A model generated the notes under the pieces. That model saw only the letters and a list, made by a program, of their open reading frames with translations, searched no databases and was not told the DNA's origin. The translations under genes and the position numbers were made by a program. A DNA stretch of 64,000 nucleotides from positions 5,225,855-5,289,854 of the forward strand of contig OZ038455.1 in assembly GCA_964036195.1 (NCBI GenBank), written 5' to 3'. Positions 19,475-28,275 of this stretch are shown piece by piece; the stretch's first letter is position 1, and each line of letters opens with the position of its first letter. This stretch comes from Sphaerolaimus hirsutus (lineage: Eukaryota > Nematoda > Chromadorea > Monhysterida > Sphaerolaimidae).

Positions 19475-21352
19475 TAGCATTCGAAAAAATCACCGATTTT
19501 TTGGAAAATATATATAAATATATCACTCTAATATTGGAAAAAATATAAATATATATAAATCACTCTAGGTCTCCAGAAAATATAATTAAATTACTGAAAA
19601 AATAACTCTAAGCTCGAAAAAAATCTCAAAAAATCACTTGCGCTTTATTTCAATTTCAAGCAATATTCTGGGCTTTATTTACCATTTGCAAGCACAAAAA
19701 ATGTACTCTAATATACGACAGTCCATATATTATCATTCCACAATCAGTATTCATTTATACAATATTTTACAAGTGAAAACATCAAGCAAACATAACAGGA
19801 AAATTCAACCTTCAGTTCAACCTCAATGAAAACTTCAAAAATATTTTGCACTGCAAATATTTAGCACTCAACCTATAGCGCCTGGTTGTGGCAATGGACA
19901 TTTGATTAAATAGGTGCTCATGCTCAGCACTTTTTCAATGGTGATGTGCTGTGAAAACTCATTTTTGGGCACATGGCTACATTTTGGCAACATTGTGATG
20001 ACACTAGTGGCACTGGTGGCACCATGGTGACAGTTTTCCCCATATTTGAGAAAAAGCTGACATTGGTGCAAGTCACAAAGCATTGTCAGTTTTCAAAAAT
20101 GATAAACTGAGCTTTCAATCACTGTAGATAAATTTTGATCACATCAAATTGGCATTTTTTGATTCAAAGTCATGTTTTATTTCAGAAAAGTATGTTATAA
20201 GATAGAGAGATGCTTTATACCTAAAACATAACCATAGAATTCATAGCAGGATGACATAAATAAAAAGTTACTAAAACAGTTGACATTTTTGTCACATACG
20301 ATATGAAAACTAATTGATGGTGATGTCACCATTTGTCATCATTTGAGTTTGAGTTGTGATCAAACTAGTGATTTGCCAACACCACCACACCAAAATTCAT
20401 GCCATTTGTAAAAACTGAACATACCGGGTGGCACACGTCAGGTGTACAGTTTCAATCTGCTCCCAACACTTCAATTTTTAATGAGAAGATAAATGTACCC
20501 CATTTAGTATGTTAAGAGCACGCATCCATATTGCTAAATTTTCACATATCAAACCATATGAAAGAACATCACTCCACAGAACCACCGCCATAATGGCAAT
20601 ACGACAATACCCAAATGATTAAGCAGTTCACCCACAACATTCACACACATGCTAGGCAAAATTTCATTGAACTGCTGGACCATCAGATGCTTCAACTGCT
20701 CAATGTCCATCATATTGGGCAACTGTGGACTGTAGACCTTCTCCTTCACATAACTCCAAAGGAAAATGTCCATTCAATGTGCTACACGTTCTAACATAAA
20801 AATCTTGCTATATGAATGTGTGCTCTGAACATACTAAATGGGGTGCATTTATATACTGCCATACCAAATTTGAACAGTTTTCATTTAAAATTGACTTGTT
20901 GAGAGCAGATTGAAACTGTGTGCTTGATGTGCGCCACCCTGTATATAGCTTTCAGTAGTGGAAAACTTGATGGAAACATGTCACCATTTTTGGCCATTTC
21001 AGTTTTCAAAAAAGTCACAGTGAAAACTAGTGTGTAGGCACAATATTTACCTGCTTCAAATACAATTTTAACCCAATAATGCTGTACATGAACAGAGAGA
21101 TTTTCTGGAGAAAATCACTCACAAATTTTTCTTGCACAGATTCCATGTTTTAGTCATAAAGCGCAATCATTGCACCACAATGTATCAAGTATGAGTGATT
21201 TTCTCAGTGATTTTTTTTCAAATTTAAAAAATATATATAAATATATCACTCAGAATTTTGAAAAAATATAAATACCTATATATAAATCACGGGTTATTTA
21301 TATTTATTGTGATTTTCGAAAATATAAATCACGGGTTATTTTTCGAATGCTA
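19475..21352. mobile_element. Second TAGCATTCG element
   Basis: Ends TAGCATTCGAAAAAATCACC and AATAACCCG...CGAATGCTA, inverted. Its interior matches much of 14305-18792 in inverted order (for example the AATCTCTCTGTTCATGTA block and the CAATATTCTGGGCTTTATTTACC block). No clear TSD. No transposase. Confidence 0.65.
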
Positions 21353-21409
21353 TTCATGCCTGTGCGAAACGGGCGTTTGTGCGAAACAGGCGTATGTGCG
21401 AAACAGTAC

Positions 21410-22018
21410 ACCCTCATACTCGAGTACCGAGTGAATACATTTACATATACTTTGAATTAAGTACCTGTACTCTTCTTGAATTAAGTACCTTTTATGTATA
21501 CTTTTTCAAAGTACTGAGTACAGAAAACGTATTTCAGATAGGCTGTCTTATAGGCTTTTACATATCCTAGATGGGAAGAAGGAAGAGAAAAAGTTAAAAA
21601 TTGGAGAAAAATTCAGAAATAGGTTAAAACAGGCACAAAAACCTACATAAAATAATAACTTTGAATGTAAAAATGGTCAAAAGGGTACGGAAATTAGTGA
21701 TTTTGAGTGAAAATTTGGGGGAAATTCTTAAGAAGATACTCACATTTACATTTTCTGGGGAAAAAGCATTTTACTCATGTTTACTCATGAGTAGTGATGG
21801 AATGGCGCCATGGCGCTGGCGCCCTTTAATGGCGTCAAAGGGTGCCAGCGCCACGGCGCCATTGGCGCTTGGCGCCCTTTTCTGTGGCGCCATTGTTTCA
21901 AATGGCGCCATGGCGCCCTTGGCGCTTGGCGCCATTTTCGCTGGCGACAGTTTGGCGCCCGGCGCCATTGTTTTGGATGGCGCCAGAAATGGCGCCAAGA
22001 TGCCTGGATGAACGGTCA
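21410..22018. mobile_element. hAT-type fragment with nested GGCGCC-rich MITE
   Basis: The TTTACTC-rich sequence resembling the interior of 820-1260 runs from about 21410 to 21793 and has lost its outer ends. At about 21790-22012 it is followed by a dense run of GGCGCCATGGCGC-type palindromes (family H). Confidence 0.5.
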
Positions 22019-22932
22019 TATTTGACCACATACAACTGATTTATTTGCTGAATAATAGCATTCAGGTGGTATTAACCACATTCACCTTTGTAATTTTTGC
22101 TAGCATTGAAAGTTTGGGCTCATTTTGATGGCTTTACCTATACTACATAAACTGCAAATGTTCAAATATGACCCACAAATAGAAAAATGTCAATCTAATA
22201 TAATTGTTCCCACCCAGGCTGTCCGTTGGTGAACCGCGCTAAGAGTGAAACGCGTAACCGCGCTCTTAGCGCGGTTCACATTTAGGTGAAACGCGTACCC
22301 CATGCCCGGGAACGCGGTTCACATTTTTGAAACCGCGCCGCTCATCATGCAGCGCGTTTCACAAATCACGTGGACCGCGCATACCATCTACGTACTACTA
22401 TTAGTCTACAGGAGTAGTGATGTAAAAGCGCCATGGCGCTGGCGCTTGGCGCCTTTTTGCTGTGGCGCCCTTGGCGCTTGGCGCTATGCTACGGAAAAGC
22501 GCCATGGCGCTTTTGGCGCTTGCCGCTAAGATGTTGTGGCGCCATTGGTGCTTGGCGCTGGTGTTTTATAAAGCGCCAAAAAAGCACCAAGTAGTACAAA
22601 AAAAATCATTTTTCTTATGTAAAAAGACCTTGCCTGCATGAGTTACATATGTAAGTAAATGTGTTACTGTAAGTGTCTTACAGGAAGAACAAACCCTCTA
22701 CTTGCTTATTTTGTAAACCTTGTCCATGCAATTGCAACGATATTCAAAACTTTTACCAACAAATGGGACTACACGACCTAGTTTTCAACGACATTTTATG
22801 TCAACTGGTTTTCTTCCTAATTCAAGGTTTGATGACGAGCCGACGAACAGCGTTCAAATGCATAGTGTTGCATTATATTGCAAATGAATTTGTATTGTTG
22901 CTGTGGTATGAAGTACCGGCATGAAGTACCTA
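22019..22932. other. Intergenic, with CGCG-rich patch and a family H MITE
   Basis: A GC-rich patch at about 22215-22375 (repeated ACCGCGCT/AACGCG) begins CCAGGCTGTCCG, like the end of the hAT-type element at 36270, but its partner end was not found. A GGCGCC-rich MITE lies at about 22420-22575. No gene supported. Confidence 0.4.
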
Positions 22933-23110
22933 CCGTATTTCCTCGAAATACACCCAGGGGGTTTATTTTTTTCAGGGTGCAAATTTTGAGGGGAGTTTCG
23001 GGGGGGGGGGCTTATCCGGGGGGAGGTTTTATGAAGGGTCGTAGTATTGTTTTTTTGTACCCAAAACGTAATCAATTGACAAAATAGGATATATTTTGGC
23101 CATATTATCA
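22933..23110. mobile_element. Family I MITE, partial
   Basis: Starts at CCGTATTTCCTCGAAATAC and carries G runs (GGGGGGGGGG near 23000). The second end is not clear. Confidence 0.45.
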
Positions 23111-23168
23111 TACAAGGGGGCACAACTCTGGTAGAAAAATAGCTGTTCCTATGCATATCAAAAAATTA

Positions 23169-23603
23169 CCGTATTACCTCGAAATACCCCCATGGGGGTT
23201 TATTATTTCGCCAGCAAAATTTGAGGGGGGGTTAATTCGAGGGGGGGGTTTATTCAAGGGGGGGTTTTATTATTTCGCCAGAAATTTTCGTAAGTTCCGT
23301 AGTAAATAGTAGGCATTTGCATACCAAAAACAGGTAATAAATGTGTCCAAACAGGAGACATTTCTACAATAAAACGTTGATAGCTACACAAACTAGTCTA
23401 TGTGTAGTTGCAATGCAAATTAACAGTAATATACATCATGTATACATTGCATACATGACGTATTTATTGTGTACTCGACGTACATCATTCCAAGGGGGGG
23501 GTATTTCGAGGGGGGGGTTTATTATTTCCCCAGCCCATTTTGAGGGGGGGTTTATTCGAGGGGGGGGTTAATTCAAGGGGGGGGATAATTCGAGGTAATA
23601 CGG
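23169..23603. mobile_element. Family I MITE, TA TSD
   Basis: CCGTATTACCTCGAAATAC at one end and its inverse at the other lie between TA at 23167-23168 and 23604-23605, with G runs and repeated TTATTATTTCGCC inside. The LINE begins directly after it. Confidence 0.7.
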
Positions 23604-23605
23604 TA

Positions 23606-26044
23606 CATAGAAACTTAGCCAAATGTAGGCAGAAATTATCTAAGATAAAATCGAAAAAAGGAGGTTACTCTACACAATCTAATGCAGCAAGTGTGACAAA
23701 AGATTACGAAGCATCACTTAGAGAGGAAATGCAAGACTGTAAGAACAGGCTAAGTACTGCTAAAAGGTATGAACTAAATAAAAATAGGGATAGGGAGATA
23801 GAAAAATACCTGCATTGTCCAGGGCTTGAGATAAAAGACATATACAAAAAGATAGATAAGAGTTGGAAAAGTAAAAATGCTTTATGTGCCATCCAAGATG
23901 ACTTAGGTAACCCTATAGATGATCAGATAACAATGAACATGGAAATGAAAAAAGTATGGTCTAACATAATGAGGCCCAATCCAGGATCAGAAGATATATA
24001 TCCATCACCACAATACAATAGTGAAGTACAGTTAGAATGGGATGATGGATTAATATCAGATTTTTGTATGATTGAATTAGACAATGCCTTAAAACGCTTG
24101 CAAAACAACAAGTCGGCTGGCACCACAGAAATTTGTCATGAAGTCCCAAAAAAAATGCCCTATGAATTTAAAACAGCAATGCTTGGTATTTACAACAGCT
24201 GGCTGAAAGGTGATGATATACCCAGTGAAGCTAAAATATGTAAGCTTGTGTTGTTGCATAAGAAAGGACCTAAATCAGACATGAAAAACTACCGGACCTT
24301 GGGTATTTCTTGCAACGTGAAAAAGATTTATATGATTATGCTTAACAACAGACTTATAAAATTTACTGAAGACAACGACATTCTTACAGAATTACAAGGG
24401 GGCTTCAGACCTAATAGGAGAACCTGTGACAACATACAAATTCTAAAAGCATGTAATATTTATTCAAAATGCAATGGTAACAGTTTCTATACATGTTTTG
24501 TAGATGCAGTGAAGGCATTTGACAGGGTAAATAGAGAAAAATTATGGTGTAAATTACTAAAAGTAGGTATACCCCCTAAATTGGTCAATGCCATCAAATC
24601 AGCCTATAGTAACATAAAAGTAAACATGACATATGGGGAATACATTAGTGAACCTCTTGACTACCCCCTAGGGGTGGCTCAGGGGTGTGCGCTCAGCCCC
24701 ACATTGTATGCTCTTTACATGTATGATTTGGCTGCAACCTTGAAAGAAACGGGTAAGGGAGCCAAACTGGGGAGGAATATGGAAAAAATACCAGGACTTT
24801 TTTTTGCTGATGACGTAGTTCTAATGGCAAATACTGAATATGATCTACAGCACCTGATGCATACTTTTACAGAGTGGGGGTGGTGCTGGAATGTGTCCAT
24901 AAACACACAGAAAACTTTTGTTTTAAGATGGGGACAAAAGTCTAACACAACTAAATGGAAAATTGGATATGATATTGACAAGGTCATGGGTACTGTAAAT
25001 GAGACAGATGAAATCAAATATCTTGGTGTCACTATAACTTCAGATAAAAACCCTTTCAAAGAACATGTCAAAAATAGCTATGCAAAATTTCTAAAACATA
25101 GCTCACTAGCAATTTTATCTTCTAGAGGGACGACAAAGCCACTTTTACATGCAAAAGTTGCTTTCAAATCATACATAGAAAGTGCGTCAATGTATGGATT
25201 AGAGCTGACAGGTGTAGATGAGCATACCCTTAAAAAATTTGACAAGTTATATGCAAAAACATTGAAAAGATGTATTTTCCTACCTGAATCTACAAGCACT
25301 GCCAGTTTGCTCATTGACGTAGGTGGGGAAATGCCCTCCGATAGGTATCGGCAAATGGTTATTACATATAGTAATTATGCTACTTCTCTTGATGATACAC
25401 GCCTGCTTAAGAGAGCATACATGATTGACACTAAATTCAATGACTCCAAAAGAATAGACGTAATGGAATTTTCCTCAAATTTGTTTAAATCATGTTGTTC
25501 TGATCTGGACTTGGATATAAAAAATGCAAAAATTCTGTCAAAAATGAATGTAAAATTGGCTGCTAGACACAAACGTACAGCTATTTTGCTTGCACAGTTA
25601 AAACAACAAAAAATACCTGAGGTCCGTAGTGATATTGGTTCACAAATTCATCCAAAAAATATACACTACAATCACCTGTCATGGTTTGCTGCTAGACATA
25701 ATTCTCTGAAACTACATACATCCACGGGTAAGAAATATTGCTTAAAATGCTCTGACAGCTATAGCAAAATTAGCATGTCCTGCCATCATATACTTTACAT
25801 CTGCCCACATCTAGATGAATTGAGGGATAAGATTAGAGGTCGCTTCTGCCCTGCAAAATGTCTTGGTAATGATAATTGGATAAACCACACTGTTAATATG
25901 ATGTCAGTAAACATGATCCTTCTGATCCATTCTTTTATGTTCCCTTATTGTGTGATATAAGTGATTTCCAGCCGCGTAAAACGGTACTTACTTGGACTGC
26001 ACAAGCAGAATAAATATCCCAAAAGAAGCAGCTTGGTGTAAACA
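23606..26044 (+). mobile_element. 5'-truncated LINE (non-LTR retrotransposon)
   Basis: The element runs from just after the MITE to GGTGTAAACA at 26044. The last 154 bp recur without a mismatch at 30557-30710, which defines the 3' end. There is no poly(A) tail. The 5' part, including any endonuclease and ORF1, is missing. Confidence 0.85.
23612..25960 (+). CDS. LINE reverse transcriptase, 5'-truncated
   Basis: About 780 uninterrupted residues of a non-LTR reverse transcriptase; the frame is open further upstream only by reading through the neighbouring MITE. Motifs in order: LLHKKGPKSDMKNYR (NYR motif), GGFRPNRRTCDN, DAVKAFDRV (catalytic Asp), VAQGCALSPTLYALY, and FFADDVVLMAN (catalytic Asp-Asp, near 24802). 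A C-terminal zinc-binding motif reads CLKC, then CHHILYIC, then P. No endonuclease domain remains. The C-terminal Cys-His motif is usual in APE-type LINEs such as L2, CR1 and Jockey; I cannot assign the clade. The lack of stops implies recent insertion. It would copy LINE RNA at the target site but cannot mobilise as truncated. Confidence 0.88.
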   Translation, partial: NLAKCRQKLSKIKSKKGGYSTQSNAASVTKDYEASLREEMQDCKNRLSTAKRYELNKNRDREIEKYLHCPGLEIKDIYKKIDKSWKSKNALCAIQDDLGNPIDDQITMNMEMKKVWSNIMRPNPGSEDIYPSPQYNSEVQLEWDDGLISDFCMIELDNALKRLQNNKSAGTTEICHEVPKKMPYEFKTAMLGIYNSWLKGDDIPSEAKICKLVLLHKKGPKSDMKNYRTLGISCNVKKIYMIMLNNRLIKFTEDNDILTELQGGFRPNRRTCDNIQILKACNIYSKCNGNSFYTCFVDAVKAFDRVNREKLWCKLLKVGIPPKLVNAIKSAYSNIKVNMTYGEYISEPLDYPLGVAQGCALSPTLYALYMYDLAATLKETGKGAKLGRNMEKIPGLFFADDVVLMANTEYDLQHLMHTFTEWGWCWNVSINTQKTFVLRWGQKSNTTKWKIGYDIDKVMGTVNETDEIKYLGVTITSDKNPFKEHVKNSYAKFLKHSSLAILSSRGTTKPLLHAKVAFKSYIESASMYGLELTGVDEHTLKKFDKLYAKTLKRCIFLPESTSTASLLIDVGGEMPSDRYRQMVITYSNYATSLDDTRLLKRAYMIDTKFNDSKRIDVMEFSSNLFKSCCSDLDLDIKNAKILSKMNVKLAARHKRTAILLAQLKQQKIPEVRSDIGSQIHPKNIHYNHLSWFAARHNSLKLHTSTGKKYCLKCSDSYSKISMSCHHILYICPHLDELRDKIRGRFCPAKCLGNDNWINHTVNMMSVNMILLIHSFMFPYCVI

Positions 26045-26046
26045 AC

Positions 26047-26121
26047 TGGTGGACGAGCAGGGGATCGAACCCTGGACTTCTCGCATGCAAAGCGAGAGCT
26101 CTACCACTGAGCTTCTCCTTT
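26047..26121 (-). tRNA. tRNA-Ala(TGC)-like, CCA encoded, 5' acceptor strand decayed
   Basis: Read on the minus strand: D arm GCTC-AGTGGTA-GAGC, anticodon arm CTCGC-TTTGCAT-GCGAG (anticodon TGC, alanine), T arm CAGGG-TTCGATC-CCCTG, acceptor 3' strand CTCGTCC, discriminator A, then CCA. U at position 70 fits alanine identity. The 5' strand (AAAGGAG) pairs only at 4 of 7 positions and base 8 is A, not T. Nuclear tRNA genes normally lack CCA, so this may be a reverse-transcribed or decayed copy and not an active gene. Confidence 0.6.
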
Positions 26122-26220
26122 TCAACCACTAGTAAACAACAAGCCCAGCATTAATTCTAGTAATAAATAATCCAGCCAACCAACATAAACATAAAGGCAG
26201 GTAAACATAAAATGCAATTA

Positions 26221-26320
26221 AAATTCACCGGAATGTAAAATAAGGCACCGGAATGTAAAATAAGGCACCGGAATGTAAGCAAATAAGACTAAGGCACCGG
26301 AATGTAAGCAGTCACCGGAT
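26221..26320. repeat. Short tandem repeat, unit ~19-20 bp
   Basis: Four to five direct copies of GCACCGGAATGTAA(AATAAG), just downstream of the minus-strand gene's stop. Confidence 0.75.
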
Positions 26321-26341
26321 GAAAAACATATACACAAATGA

Positions 26342-26665
26342 CTACATGCTGTAGCGCCTATTATACCATGCCAATCGCCCCATCCTATCGGGGTATTCCA
26401 GAACACTAACACTTTCAGCGGGGTCAACGGCATGAGTCCCAATAGTCTCAAAAAGAAACCTACCTCCAGGGGCAAACTTATCACTCTTTACATATTTACT
26501 GAAGCAAGTATAGCACATGTGATCAAACTTGCCAATTGCTTTCACCAAATCATCCCGGGTAAAACACTTCAAGGAGCCACGATAGAACATGTGATGGCGG
26601 ATAATCGTGAAGTAACAATTCCGCTCGGTGCGCAGCTCCGGTTTGTATTTGACGTAAAATTCATC
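26342..26665 (-). CDS. Minus-strand gene, last exon
   Basis: ATTGCAG|GAT to TAG, 107 codons plus stop, Cys- and aromatic-rich (FDHMCYTCFSKYV). Confidence 0.65.
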   Translation of the reverse strand, partial: DEFYVKYKPELRTERNCYFTIIRHHMFYRGSLKCFTRDDLVKAIGKFDHMCYTCFSKYVKSDKFAPGGRFLFETIGTHAVDPAESVSVLEYPDRMGRLAWYNRRYSM

Positions 26666-27962
26666 CTGCAATATGGAAAACTATTATTACGGAATAGTAG
26701 ATAAATTCGTGGGATGCAATAGAGACTCCAAGAAATTATACACACCAATAAATCCAAAATTTCCGCCTCATTCATTCCAAATCCATACATGAAAACGTTT
26801 TCCACACGGTCGCAATTCACGTACGTGAAACGTAAAATTGGTACCAAGCACGCGGCCACATGTTTGGTTTGGCCAGACACGATATCGATCTGCGCAAGCA
26901 GATTCGATCCAATTTTCTTTGAGAAATTTATTATAAAAATTTAGCCCAAAATAGGAAAAAATTAATTAAAAACCCACAGAAATTCCTTCCGGGTTCATTG
27001 GAGAGACCAAAAAACAATTCAAAAATTCCAATTGCCCATTCTGATGCAATTGACACTCTTCTTGGTCACAACAAATAAAAATTAAATGTTTTGCCAGGAC
27101 AAAATTCCCTTCACGTAATTTGATTGCCTTGTCAGTCGGATTCAGTCGGTAATAAACCTATAAAAGTTAATAGATATTTTCATTTAGGTATATAATACCC
27201 ATGAAATTAATAAATATTTTGTCGGAATTTGTCGGAATCAAAACAAAGACATATAAACAAACTTTCACATCACAGAGTGCCTTCTCTTGATGCAGATTTT
27301 CATCGAACAAAAACTGGATACGATCGATTCGTCCCAGTAAGCGATTGCTGACACACTGAAAGTAGATCGACTTCCGAATAACCAGATTTCCAAATAAACC
27401 AGTAAAACTAGAGGTAACTGGATATTTCACCAATTCTAAAAATAAATGGAAAATATAAACAAACCCTGATGGAAGCCCGATCTCGGAACATCGAATTGAG
27501 TGCATCCATAATAGGCATCGAATCAAGATTTAGCCCTAGTTCCATCCAATATTTGGGAGTCTGGCGGTGCTGACCATCCGCCCAAAATGAACTATGACTC
27601 TCATGGACAGTCCTCAATTGGGAAAAGGCAGCACTAGCCAACTCTACCAAACTTGGCACTTCGCCAGCTATAAAGACGAAGACACAACTTCAATAGAAAT
27701 CAGAATAGTAACCAGCAAAATTCGGCCCACTCAAATAATAATAACAAATAAAACACCACTAACATGGGGTATAAATGTAATTAGCCGGATCCGTCATACT
27801 AATGAAAGCAAACACAGTTCTGCGTGCCACGCGTAATTGTATGTGGATTTTCTTTTTTTGAAAAACGGATGTGACACTGGTACCAATGAAGGCATTTTTG
27901 TCCGGAAACTGACGCGTTGAAGTGTTTCCGCACAGTAACAAATGTAAACACTTAGCTAACAT
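26342..27962 (-). CDS. Unrecognised multi-exon gene (minus strand of head-to-head pair)
   Basis: Predicted exons, 5' to 3': 27800-27962, 27465-27667, about 27263-27417, 26978-27157, 26746-26916 and 26342-26665. Joined they give roughly 395 residues. Junctions 1-2, 3-4, 4-5 and 5-6 keep phase with GT-AG signals. Junction 2-3 is unresolved, because the obvious donor and acceptor leave an intron of only about 30-50 bp in the wrong phase. The protein is globular and Cys-rich, with motifs YFQCVSNRLLGRIDRIQFL, IFICCDQEECQLHQNG and NLLAQIDIVSGQTKH, and ends RMGRLAWYNRRYSM. I see no signal peptide, membrane span or known domain. Introns are short (roughly 30-310 bp), unlike the transposon-filled introns elsewhere. 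The start ATG at 27962 is 40 bp from the start of the divergent neighbour. It is probably a host gene. Confidence 0.6.
26746..26916 (-). CDS. Minus-strand gene, exon 5
   Basis: CTCAAAG|AAA to TTG|GTGTGT, 57 codons, phase 0 at both ends. An acceptor CGCAG nine codons further in is possible. Confidence 0.6.
26978..27157 (-). CDS. Minus-strand gene, exon 4
   Basis: TTTATAG|GTT to TCT|GTGGGT, 60 codons, phase 0 at both ends. Confidence 0.6.
27263..27417 (-). CDS. Minus-strand gene, exon 3
   Basis: Contains NLVIRKSIYFQCVSNRLLG and FLFDENLHQEKALCDVK. Donor AAA|GTTTGT, phase 0. The 5' boundary is uncertain (27417 or up to about 27435). Confidence 0.5.
27465..27667 (-). CDS. Minus-strand gene, exon 2
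   Basis: Acceptor TTTATAG|CT; encodes a segment with KYWMELGLNLDSMPIMDAL. Donor AGG|GTTTGT is tentative. Confidence 0.55.
27800..27962 (-). CDS. Minus-strand gene, exon 1
   Basis: From ATG 27962 to donor A|GTATGA, phase 1. Begins MLAKCLHLLLCGN. An alternative ATG in another frame (27896) would not keep phase with exon 2. Confidence 0.45.
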
Positions 27963-28002
27963 GTACCAACCCTAAAAAAAAAGGCGAAAAAAATCTACCA
28001 CA
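27963..28002. promoter_or_regulatory. 40-bp divergent spacer between two start codons
   Basis: The two predicted ATGs face away from each other with 40 bp between them (A-rich, AAAAAAAAAGGCGAAAAAAA). If both starts are right the genes share a promoter region, with elements possibly within the transcribed parts. No TATA box seen. Confidence 0.4.
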
Positions 28003-28275
28003 ATGCAGAGGGCATTTTCAGCAGCGCAGGAATTGTTGAACAAACTACTACAAGGGTTTTGTGGTTATCATGCCAGGTTCATGAGACAATGCTCTGTCTG
28101 TGCGGCACATATCCAAGGTTTGGCTGAAGCCATAAAGAAAACAGAGGCAGACTATGTGGAATTGTCTAAAAGATATCTTGGACTGGAAAAACAACATGTT
28201 ACTTTGGCACAAACTCATGACAAATGCCAAGAATTGGCATCCGAATGGAAAAACAAGACGTCCACTTTTGAAATA
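28003..28275 (+). CDS. Plus-strand gene, exon 1
   Basis: ATG to ATA|GTCAGT, 91 codons, phase 0; coiled-coil region. Confidence 0.65.

Noticed and set aside
21771-22031. Frames rich in Gly-Ala-Trp-Arg or Ala-Pro-Ser at GGCGCC islands (also 32172-32505 and 38575-38862)
   Set aside because: They follow the palindromic GGCGC repeat on both strands equally; compositional artefact.
23540-23611. N-terminal extension of the LINE frame upstream of 23612
   Set aside because: It is translated from the neighbouring G-run MITE; the LINE homology starts after the MITE's TA duplication.
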